Assembly (NCBI RefSeq): GCF_000314005.1
Contig: NZ_JH980292.1
Coordinates: forward strand, 4,500,121 to 4,564,120
Length of the DNA: 64,000 bases
Direction of reading: 5' to 3'
From: Spirulina subsalsa PCC 9445
Lineage (GTDB): Bacteria; Cyanobacteriota; Cyanobacteriia; Cyanobacteriales; Spirulinaceae
Program-made: the position numbers and the translations under genes
The notes under the pieces: model-generated
Database searches by the model: none
What the model saw: only the letters and a program-made list of their open reading frames with translations
What the model was told of the DNA's origin: nothing
Part shown: piece by piece, positions 1 through 6,771 of the stretch
How positions within the stretch are numbered: the first letter of the stretch is position 1
Layout of the letters: every line of letters starts with the position of its first letter

Positions 1-2
1 CG

Positions 3-257
3 GAGGAACAATTAGCCCGCTTTGAAAAGCGCAAAGAAGATCCCCTCAAACAATATAAATTAACCGAGGAAGATTGGCGCAATCGGGAAAAATGGCCGTT
101 GTATGAAGTGGCGATTAACCAGACCATTGGACGGACTAGCACCCCCGGAGCGCCTTGGACGATTGTCCCCGGAAATGATAAATATTATGCCCGAGTATTT
201 GTGATTGAAACCGTCATTCAAGCGGTTAAGGCACGGTTGAAACAGTTTAAAGATTAG
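3..257 (+). CDS. Polyphosphate kinase 2 family protein, C-terminal part (cut by window start)
   Basis: The reading frame is open from base 3 to a TAG at 255-257 and gives the last 84 residues of a protein. The segment with TSTPGAPWTIVPGNDKYYAR matches the conserved C-terminal core of PPK2-type polyphosphate:nucleotide phosphotransferases, where a tryptophan, VP(A/G), a lysine and an arginine follow a TST-x-APW motif. This family uses polyphosphate to phosphorylate AMP or NDP in the cytoplasm. The Walker motifs lie outside the window, so the subclass (AMP- or NDP-specific) cannot be decided. A decayed TnpB tail on the other strand begins at its stop codon. Confidence 0.75.
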   Translation, partial: EEQLARFEKRKEDPLKQYKLTEEDWRNREKWPLYEVAINQTIGRTSTPGAPWTIVPGNDKYYARVFVIETVIQAVKARLKQFKD

Positions 258-487
258 TTGACGCTCCCCGCTCTTGCATAGACGGGGATTCTTCATTCAT
301 CGACTCGCCATAATCCAGCAGGATTTCTCCAACCAAACTAGAGGGCAAATCTCCTGAAGCTTGAAATTTGACGCGCCCCGCCATATTTATCCCTTTTTGC
401 AAGATGTTCAGTGCGGTGTTTCTATCACGACAATCCTTGTATCCACAATGAGGACAAACATGAGTTCGACTAGATAGAGACTTCTGG
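247..487 (-). pseudogene. TnpB (IS200/IS605 type) C-terminal remnant with right-end hairpin
   Basis: Read on the minus strand, bases 487 to 247 encode a degenerate TnpB tail: HVCPHCGYKDCRDRNTALNI is the second half of the zinc ribbon followed by the DRN-A-NI box that carries the third RuvC aspartate. About 50 further residues lead to a stop inside the end of the neighbouring PPK2 gene. The upstream two thirds of the gene are missing. The hairpin near 262-290 (ctccccgctc / gacgggg) and the flanking ttgacgctccc resemble the right ends seen at 23945 and 50134, so all three belong to one family. It is not expected to encode a functional protein. Confidence 0.75.
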
Positions 488-495
488 CGCCCCTA

Positions 496-534
496 CACCG
501 ACTCCCGATTCCCGGACTTTTTCAGCAAGCCCTA
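496..534. repeat. Right-end relic of a dispersed MITE-like repeat
   Basis: The stretch ending in ttcagcaagcccta, preceded by gactcccgattcccgg, is the right terminus of the dispersed repeat seen complete at 6439-6680. No left end is recognisable here. It lies between the TnpB relic and the psaK promoter region. Confidence 0.6.
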
Positions 535-632
535 ATTATTGATAATTGCTCAGGAGTGTATCCCCCTGGGCGATTTTGTGGCAAAATGGGTCGTCAAAAG
601 TCATGTTGATATTGGAATAAAGGAGAAAACCC

Positions 633-896
633 TTGACTCATACCCTTTTACTTGCTGCTGTTGGTGGAACGTCCGTAAGCTGGAGCCCTAAAGTGGCTAT
701 TGTGATGATTGTTTGTAATATTATTGCGATCGCCTTTGCGAAATTCACCGTTCAACAACCCAGCGTCGGCCCTGCCCTGCCCATGTCTCCCTTTTTCGGG
801 GGAATGGGTTTCCCCGCCCTCTTAGCCACCACCAGCTTCGGGCATATCCTCGGCGCTGGGGCTATTCTAGGTTTAGCCAGTTTGGGCGCTCTCTAA
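633..896 (+). CDS. psaK: Photosystem I reaction centre subunit PsaK
   Basis: An 87-residue membrane protein with two hydrophobic segments (about 14-34 and 58-82) separated by a polar loop with QPSVGPALPM. This is the PsaK pattern: a small two-helix subunit at the edge of photosystem I, in the thylakoid membrane, near PsaA. The loop FFGGMGFPALLATTSFGH is typical of cyanobacterial PsaK. The only suitable start is TTG at 633, preceded by aaggag at about 621-626; no in-frame ATG lies upstream. PsaK is known to help couple phycobilisomes or IsiA to PSI, and cyanobacteria often have more than one copy; which one this is cannot be told. It stands alone, with a repeat relic upstream and a convergent gene downstream. 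Confidence 0.93.
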   Translation: MTHTLLLAAVGGTSVSWSPKVAIVMIVCNIIAIAFAKFTVQQPSVGPALPMSPFFGGMGFPALLATTSFGHILGAGAILGLASLGAL

Positions 897-937
897 TTTC
901 CCCCTTGTATCCATCCTAGAAGGAGCAGGAAATCCTC

Positions 938-1450
938 TCAATTCGATGACGAGTTTGGATTTCCTCGCTCTTCTAGCACCAAGCGGTTTAAATCATTGCC
1001 TCGGATGTGATAAGCCCCCCCAAAGCCTAAAATAAAGCGCCCCTGAGTGGGAGTTAATTCCACCACCCGAAAATCTGGTAAACGCCGAAATACCGTCACA
1101 ATATCCCCGAATTTATCCTGAAATTGATCGGCGATATATTGCCATTCCCCCGTGTTACGTTCTATGAATTTGGCTTGACAAAGATAGCTTAAACGGCAAC
1201 GAGCAAAAATCTGTTGCGCGCCCCCTTCATCTTCAATGATCAACACACTAGCTTGAGGACGGACTAATAAATTTTGGGTATGGGTTGATAAACCACTGAC
1301 AAACAAATAAATTTGTTTCTGGGCATTCATAATAAAGGGCGCATAACTCGCATCTGGAACTCCCTCTGTGCTGACTGTGCTTAACATCAGACTTTGAAAC
1401 CGTCCGGGAAAACTTTGGTAGATTTCCTGCGCTTGTTGAATTGAATTCAT
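938..1450 (-). CDS. HugZ-like pyridoxamine 5'-phosphate oxidase-fold protein
   Basis: A 170-residue soluble protein with the FMN-binding split-barrel pattern: an N-terminal helix, then QSLMLSTVSTEGVPDASYAP (strand, loop, strand), then IYLFVSGLSTHTQNL and ASVLIIEDE. This order is typical of the HugZ/PNPOx-like group, members of which bind flavin or act as haem-degrading or haem-binding proteins. The C-terminal LGFGGAYHIRG resembles the haem-contact region of HugZ proteins. The substrate is uncertain and a true pyridoxamine phosphate oxidase role is unlikely. It lies tail to tail with psaK and just downstream of a cobalamin gene on the same strand, so tetrapyrrole metabolism is a plausible but unproven theme. 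Confidence 0.75.
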   Translation of the reverse strand: MNSIQQAQEIYQSFPGRFQSLMLSTVSTEGVPDASYAPFIMNAQKQIYLFVSGLSTHTQNLLVRPQASVLIIEDEGGAQQIFARCRLSYLCQAKFIERNTGEWQYIADQFQDKFGDIVTVFRRLPDFRVVELTPTQGRFILGFGGAYHIRGNDLNRLVLEERGNPNSSSN

Positions 1451-1502
1451 TGTGTTTTTCTATTTTTGCTCGAATCAATGGCGGTACTCTCCCAATGACC
1501 CA

Positions 1503-2006
1503 TCATAACGAATTGGCTCGACTAGATAGGGCAACAGCAAGGGTGAGGGATCCTTTGCGCCCAGCTTGCTTGATAATTTGCTTCGGTACCAACAATCTAG
1601 CCCCCTCTCCTCCCGCTGCACACAAGGCCGCCGCTTCTGCAACGCTGGGGATGCCGACTTTCTGCTGCACGACCCCCGAAGCCGTGGGGACTCGAATCCC
1701 TTGGAGTTGCTGGCGTGTAAAGGTTTGTAGGGGGAAGTGGCGATCGCGACAGAGGGCCAAAATCCCGGTTTCCTTAGCTTTTACGTCCAATGTGGCAATT
1801 CCCGCGATCGCCTCCGGTGCCAAATCATAATCCCGGAACACCTGCTCCACCCCCTCCGCCATTAACTGACCATCCGTATCCTGTTGACACCCCATGCCTA
1901 CCCATAACCAAGCCCGACCATTTTCTTGACAAAAATCCTCTAATATGCAGTTAAATTGAAGCATCGTTGCGATCGCCGCCCAAGGTTGATCATCGGCAAA
2001 AGTCAT
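1503..2006 (-). CDS. Cobalamin biosynthesis protein, CbiG C-terminal / CobE type
   Basis: A 167-residue protein whose centre, WVGMGCQQDTDG followed by GIATLDVKAKETGILAL, is the characteristic start of the CobE/CbiG C-terminal domain (a G-C-rich loop, then the D-x-K-x-x-E helix). Further on are IRVPTASGVVQQKVGIPSVA and EGARLLVPKQ, also family hallmarks. The domain takes part in ring contraction and opening of precorrin intermediates; free-standing versions occur in cyanobacteria. No other cob/cbi gene is adjacent in the window. The start ATG at 2004-2006 gives the usual length; it is separated by about 50 bases from the HugZ-like gene downstream on the same strand. Confidence 0.85.
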   Translation of the reverse strand: MTFADDQPWAAIATMLQFNCILEDFCQENGRAWLWVGMGCQQDTDGQLMAEGVEQVFRDYDLAPEAIAGIATLDVKAKETGILALCRDRHFPLQTFTRQQLQGIRVPTASGVVQQKVGIPSVAEAAALCAAGGEGARLLVPKQIIKQAGRKGSLTLAVALSSRANSL

Positions 2007-2335
2007 GTTGTTGTGAGGAGAAACTGAAAAAACTTGTACAGTACACTATTATACGGTTTGAACGCTCCAGCACTAAATTGAGCCAGCATCCGGGTCATTT
2101 TGGGCTAAGATAGAAAAGGCTCGGATTGTATTGTCATGTCCGAAACTTCAAGCCTGTACTTTTGAAGAAACTCCCTCGGGTTTTACAGGACTATTTAGAC
2201 TTAAATATTTTGGGTAAACGCGACAATACTAACGCGAGATTTTGGGCTAAACCATTAGCCGCTTTAACTTCTATTTTTCACCATAACTGAACTTGAGTGA
2301 CGCACTTTAGTTTCCAATCTAAACGAACACAGGGT

Positions 2336-3097
2336 ATGACATACTGTTTAGGCATTATTACACGCTCCGGGCTGGTCATCGCCGCCGATTCCCGCACCAA
2401 TGCCGGAGTCGATTATATTTCTACTTATCGGAAATTATTTGACTTTTCCGTACCGGGAGAACGAGTCATTATTCTCTGCACATCGGGGAATTTAGCCATT
2501 ACCCAAAGTGTTATTACCGCCCTAGAACGGGATATTGAAAATCAAACTGAAACCAACTTACATACCCTAAATTCTTTTTATGACATTGCCCATTATATTG
2601 GCCAGAAAATCCGAGAAATCCAAGACCGGGATAGACCTTGGTTAGAACGAGATCATATTGACTACCAGTGTAGTTTACTTTTAGGCGGTCAACTCCCCGG
2701 AGAAAAGCACAAACTCTATTTAATTTATCCCCAAGGGAACTTTATCCAAGCCACCAAAGAAACTCCTTTTATCCAAATTGGGGAAACCAAATATGGTAAA
2801 CCTATTTTAGATCGCACCCTAACCTATGAAACCCACTTAGAAGCCGTTGCTAAATGCGCCCTGCTGTCCATAGACTCCACCATGAAATCTAACCTATCCG
2901 TGGGTCCACCGATTAATCTCGTCATGTATGAACGAGATACCCTCGTTTTGCGGCATCGTCTCCAATTACGTTTAGGTGCGCCCTATTTAGCAAAAATGCG
3001 CAAACTCTGGGAAGAATCCCTGCGCAAAGCCTTTGATGCTATGCCGAATTTAGAGTGGGAGTATGGTGATGAAGCTGGGGATGTTTTTCTCGATTAA
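2336..3097 (+). CDS. Proteasome-type protease (Ntn-hydrolase fold)
   Basis: The product has 253 residues and starts MTYCLGIITRSGLVIAADSR, the beta-subunit-like N-terminus of the bacterial proteasome-type (20S-related) peptidase family. I chose ATG 2336 over the upstream GTG at 2297 because removal of Met1 would expose Thr2, the nucleophile position in this fold. A later LLGGQLPGEKHKLYLIYPQG matches the second sheet. Members often sit next to alpha-E, ATP-grasp and transglutaminase-like genes, but those partners are absent here. The stop at 3095-3097 is followed 23 bases later by a solo TnpB right end. Cytoplasmic; substrates are unknown. Confidence 0.85.
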   Translation: MTYCLGIITRSGLVIAADSRTNAGVDYISTYRKLFDFSVPGERVIILCTSGNLAITQSVITALERDIENQTETNLHTLNSFYDIAHYIGQKIREIQDRDRPWLERDHIDYQCSLLLGGQLPGEKHKLYLIYPQGNFIQATKETPFIQIGETKYGKPILDRTLTYETHLEAVAKCALLSIDSTMKSNLSVGPPINLVMYERDTLVLRHRLQLRLGAPYLAKMRKLWEESLRKAFDAMPNLEWEYGDEAGDVFLD

Positions 3098-3119
3098 AGA
3101 AAAACTGATCTAGTCTCTA

Positions 3120-3245
3120 GTGAACTACCCCACCCTGCCGAGGCGCGAGGATGGAGCTTCCTGATTCAATCGGAAGTGCTTTCTATACCGAAATATAGCC
3201 AGTCTTCTCTTCCCTCCCCAGGCAGAAGTCCTAGTTCCTAAGACC
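3120..3245 (-). pseudogene. Solo right end of the TnpB element found at 18949 (3' remnant only)
   Basis: Read on the minus strand this segment aligns with the last ~125 bases of the tnpB unit at 18949-20204: shared blocks include gcctggggaggga, attgaatcaggaagc and the terminal ggcagggtggggtagttcac. The match stops exactly at base 3120, the same place (ttcac) where the copies at 20204 and 63063 stop matching, which marks the element end. No coding capacity is left. In IS200/IS605 elements this region also encodes the 3' part of the guide RNA, so an RNA could still be made. Confidence 0.75.
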
Positions 3246-3366
3246 CAAATTTTCTCTTGCAACACAGCCTTTTTTAGCTTGGTTTTCGCTTTGGGAGTTA
3301 GTGGTCAAGTCCATCCCCTTCCTCGCCAACGGCAGGGTAAGGTAACAAGCTTGATAACTGATCCTT

Positions 3367-3494
3367 CAAGATGTGATAGAACCGAAGTAGTGAATCTGAT
3401 CCCTGATCCCTCTAGCGCTAAAACCTTTCCTGCAAGATGTGATAGAACCGAAGTAGTGAATCTGATCCCTGATCCCTCTAGCGCTAAAACCTAG
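3367..3494 (+). repeat. 66-bp direct repeat, two copies
   Basis: The unit beginning caagatgtgatagaaccgaa is found at 3367-3432 and again at 3433-3494 with essentially no differences; the second copy stops 12 bases before the start codon of the TPR-CHAT gene. The period of 66 bases is a multiple of three, which keeps a short spurious frame open across it. It occupies the probable leader or promoter region of that gene. Confidence 0.85.
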
Positions 3495-3505
3495 AGCAAA
3501 ATTCT

Positions 3506-6346
3506 ATGGCGAATCTTTCGGCCTTGTGTTCGTCTCTGCTTCTTTTCGGTTCTTCTAGTAGCCTGTTCCTCGGGTTATGGGGAACGCCCAACCTCCAAGC
3601 CGTTTTAGCACAAAATCATCCAGATTTTACCTACCCTTTAGCTCAAGGTTCTCCCTCTCACGATGAATCATTGATGGAGGCGGTTTATCTCAATCAAGAA
3701 GCAGAGCAATTGTATCATCGGGGGGATGCTCAAGGGGCGATCGCACTTTATCAAAAAGCCCTCGCCATTTTCCGCCAGATTAACGTACCCGCCGGGGCTG
3801 GGCGGAGTTTGCAGGGCATGGGGGAAGTGTATCTCGCCCTTGAACGAAATCAGGAGGCGTTATCCTCCTTTCAGGAAGCCCTAAAGTTGTTCCAAAGCGT
3901 CAATCATCCCGAGTCTATCGCCTATACCCACCAATACTTAGGGCAAACCTACGAACAGTTAGGCGATCGCACCCAAGCCATCACCAGTTATCAACAAGCC
4001 CGGCAAATCTTACAACAACTGCAACGGGGCAATCCCGAAGATCCTCAAAGTATTAGAACCAGTCTCATTTTAACCACATCTGCCCTCGCCGCCCTCGCCT
4101 TTAAACAAGGAGATTATCTCCCTGCCATTACTCAGTATCAAACTGTCTTAACATTACAACGAGAAGCCGACGACAAAATTGGCCAAGCTTACACATTAAA
4201 TAACCTCGGCGTAGTTTATGCTAATTCCAGTCAATATGCCCTAGCCTTAGACCATTATTATCAAGCCTTACAGATTGTTCGGGATCTCGCCAATAATGCC
4301 AAAATTCGCTATCTCGGCGCAGAAGCGGCCATCCTGAACAACTTAAGTTCCCTCTGCTTAGTTTTAGGAGAAATCAATCAAGCCCTAGAATTTTCCGCTC
4401 AAGCCGCAGCCCTCTATCAAACTTGGATCAAAGGTTCAGTTTCCGGCTCTAACCTGCAAGGCTTAGAATTATTACGAGATGCCCTGAGTCAATCCTATCT
4501 CAGCCCCCCCATTCTCCATCAAAGTTTAGCCATTCGTCCTCCCTTGGGAGATGAACTGGATGTCACCTTTGCCCAAGCCGGAGAAGCCGTTAATTGGCTC
4601 AATTTAGCCCAAATCTACACCCAACAAGGCGAATTGACCCAAGCCCTAGAATTCGCCCAAAACGCCCTAAAAACCTATCAAGACCTGAACCGTTTACCCG
4701 CCGTCGTAGTTAGTCTGAATCAAGTGGGTCAAATCTATCAAAAATTGGGACAAATTGACCGCGCCCTTGCCCTTCATCAACAAGCACTTGACCTAGCTAG
4801 CCGCTTGTCAGATGCCGAAAGTAAAGCCCAAAGTTATAGTCTATTAGCCCAAGCCTACAACAGTCAAGACAAGCCCGAACAAGCCCTTAATTTTTATCAA
4901 CAAGCCTTAACAGAATATCCGGCTAAAAGTGCCGGGTCTATTCTAACTCAAAATGAAATCGGTCGCCTCTTAATCACTCAAAAAAAGTACAGTGAAGCCG
5001 CCCGAATATTAACCCTAGCCATGGATAACTTTGAAGCTCTGCGACCGGGTTTAAATGATGCCCAGAAAGTCTCATTATTTGAACAAGGCAAAACCATCTA
5101 TCAACATTTACAACAGGCTTTAGTTGCCCAAAACCAAGAGGAAAAAGCCTTAGAAATTGCTGAACGAAGTCGAGGGCGGGCTTTTGTGGATTTGTTAGCT
5201 CGTCTTGTCACCTATCAACCCCAAACAAATCCCCCCAGTCCCACCGTGGCACAAATTCGCCAAGTCGCTCAACAACAACAAGCAACTTTAGTTGAATATT
5301 CCTTGATTGGGGAAGATACATTGAATCCTCAATTATATATCTGGGTGATTACCCCAGAAGGAAAAATTACCTTTCGCCAGAGTCATTTAGATCAGGTATT
5401 AATCCCGGCTGGACAAGGACAAGTCCCCTTAACTCGCTTTGTAGAACAAAGCCGCAATATCTTACTCTCTCAACGGAAACAACAGAGTGAGCAAAGGTTA
5501 GCTGAACTCTATCAACTGTTAATTCAACCCATTGCCGATTTCCTCCCCACAGACCCAGAAAAAAAGGTGATTTTTATTCCCCAAGGAATCTTATTTTTAG
5601 TTCCCTTTCCAGCCTTGCGAGATGAACAAAATCAATATCTCATTCACCGTCACACCATTTTAACAACACCTTCTTTGCAACTGTTAGCCTACACCCATCA
5701 ATTACCCAAAGGACGGGGGGAAGGTGCATTAATTGTCGGGAATCCTACCATGCCGAGGATTCCCGTGCCGGGGAGTTCAGCGCCTGTGTCCTTGATGCCC
5801 CTACCGGGGGCAGAAACCGAAGCGAAGGCCATCGCCACGACTTTGGGCTATCCGGCCTTAATTGGCGACGAGGCCACGGAAAAAGTGGTTGTCCAACAGA
5901 TGCAGCAAGCCCGTATTATTCACCTCGCTACTCATGGTTTACTGGATGAGGTGAAACAGATTAGTCCGACTCCTGGAGCGTTGGCGCTCGCCGTTTCCCC
6001 TCCCGATGATGGCCTCCTCACCCCCCAAGAAATCCTAAGTCTGCGTTTGAAGGCTGATCTCGTGGTGTTGAGTGCCTGTCACACGGGACGGGGGCGGATT
6101 ACTGGGGATGGGGTGCTAGGGTTATCTCGTGCTTTTCTAGGGGCAGGGGCAAGGAGTACCATTGTGTCACTGTGGGCGGTTCCCGATCAGCCTACAGCTA
6201 CACTGATGATTGAATTTTATGCTCAATTGGCCGAAAAAGGCGATCGCGCTCTAGCCTTACGTCATGCCATGTTGCACACCCTCAAAGAATATCCCGACCC
6301 CACTCATTGGGCGGGTTTTACCCTCATTGGAGAAGCCAAAGATTAA
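3506..6346 (+). CDS. Exported TPR-repeat protein with C-terminal CHAT protease domain
   Basis: This 946-residue protein begins with a signal peptide (hydrophobic residues about 7-35, ending near AVLAQ). It continues with at least nine tetratricopeptide repeats from about 60 to 560, each with the A-Y-x-x-A-L pattern such as GDAQGAIALYQKALAIF. From about 640 to 942 it has a CHAT domain of the caspase-related clan CD fold. The predicted catalytic dyad is visible as His about 810 in HLATHG and Cys about 858 in LSACHTG, with the closing WAVPDQPT and HWAGFTLIG motifs. Cyanobacteria carry many TPR-CHAT proteins; substrates are mostly unknown, and export to the periplasm is inferred from the signal peptide. 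A 66-bp duplication lies directly upstream. Confidence 0.88.
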   Translation: MANLSALCSSLLLFGSSSSLFLGLWGTPNLQAVLAQNHPDFTYPLAQGSPSHDESLMEAVYLNQEAEQLYHRGDAQGAIALYQKALAIFRQINVPAGAGRSLQGMGEVYLALERNQEALSSFQEALKLFQSVNHPESIAYTHQYLGQTYEQLGDRTQAITSYQQARQILQQLQRGNPEDPQSIRTSLILTTSALAALAFKQGDYLPAITQYQTVLTLQREADDKIGQAYTLNNLGVVYANSSQYALALDHYYQALQIVRDLANNAKIRYLGAEAAILNNLSSLCLVLGEINQALEFSAQAAALYQTWIKGSVSGSNLQGLELLRDALSQSYLSPPILHQSLAIRPPLGDELDVTFAQAGEAVNWLNLAQIYTQQGELTQALEFAQNALKTYQDLNRLPAVVVSLNQVGQIYQKLGQIDRALALHQQALDLASRLSDAESKAQSYSLLAQAYNSQDKPEQALNFYQQALTEYPAKSAGSILTQNEIGRLLITQKKYSEAARILTLAMDNFEALRPGLNDAQKVSLFEQGKTIYQHLQQALVAQNQEEKALEIAERSRGRAFVDLLARLVTYQPQTNPPSPTVAQIRQVAQQQQATLVEYSLIGEDTLNPQLYIWVITPEGKITFRQSHLDQVLIPAGQGQVPLTRFVEQSRNILLSQRKQQSEQRLAELYQLLIQPIADFLPTDPEKKVIFIPQGILFLVPFPALRDEQNQYLIHRHTILTTPSLQLLAYTHQLPKGRGEGALIVGNPTMPRIPVPGSSAPVSLMPLPGAETEAKAIATTLGYPALIGDEATEKVVVQQMQQARIIHLATHGLLDEVKQISPTPGALALAVSPPDDGLLTPQEILSLRLKADLVVLSACHTGRGRITGDGVLGLSRAFLGAGARSTIVSLWAVPDQPTATLMIEFYAQLAEKGDRALALRHAMLHTLKEYPDPTHWAGFTLIGEAKD

Positions 6347-6406
6347 CAGGAAATGGTAAAATCCTCCAGGAGATTCTGTTCCCGGACTTCGGAAACTAGG
6401 GCGAAA

Positions 6407-6429
6407 GCCCCGTCTCTTTAGAGCGGGGT
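6407..6429 (+). terminator. GC-rich hairpin after the CHAT gene
   Basis: ccccgtctc and gagcgggg pair around ttta with one bulged T, about 60 bases after the CHAT stop codon. There is no U-run, so this may be a Rho-dependent or processing hairpin, or an IS end, rather than a classical terminator. Confidence 0.35.
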
Positions 6430-6438
6430 AAGCTTACT

Positions 6439-6680
6439 TAGGGTCTGCTGAATATCCCTCTAAGCAGTGTTACTAGGACTTTCAGCGGTTTATACCAAAT
6501 TAAATAGACTTGAGGGCAAAAACCTGAATTCCCCCCGTTCCCTGTTCCCTTGACTTCTAACAGCGAGAAACTGTAAGGTTTTAGGGATAAATCATCAAAA
6601 AGGCTTGCCTTTTTCCGATTCCCCTTCCTGTTCCCCGTTCCCTGTTTTCCACCCAGAGTAGAGTTATTCAGCAAGCCCTA
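6439..6680. mobile_element. MITE-like element with inverted ends (most complete copy)
   Basis: The left end tagggtctgctgaata (6439-6454) is the near-perfect inverse of the right end ttattcagcaagcccta (6664-6680). The 242-bp interior has no credible gene and contains the cttgacttctaac block plus ccctgttccc-type repeats. The same termini recur across the window (534, 21260, 23027, 37021, 43292, 53920, 61300), identifying a family that must be moved in trans or is now immobile. Confidence 0.7.
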
Positions 6681-6700
6681 CTTATTAACGCCATTTGATC

Positions 6701-6737
6701 AAAAACCCCGCTCATTACATTTGAGCGGGGTTTTTTT
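6701..6737 (-). terminator. Strong intrinsic terminator (bidirectional)
   Basis: aaaaaccccgctca and tgagcggggttttttt form a 9-bp G/C-rich stem around a 10-base loop, with A- and T-runs on the two sides. It lies 35 bases downstream of the stop codon of the minus-strand acidic-repeat gene and can also end readthrough from the plus strand. Confidence 0.9.
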
Positions 6738-6771
6738 AGTCAAAGGACTTTATTCAGAATTGAGCCATCAA

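Noticed and set aside
2162-2290. A 42-codon frame (LKKLPRVLQDYLDLNILGKR and on) before the protease gene
   Set aside because: It has a protein-like composition but only a TTG start without ribosome site, and an out-of-frame ATG at 2136. Could be a relic of a lost gene; too weak to annotate.
3279-3494. 71-codon plus-strand open frame upstream of the CHAT gene
   Set aside because: Kept open by the 66-base duplication, which is a multiple of three; it is made of the repeat and ends at the repeat border.
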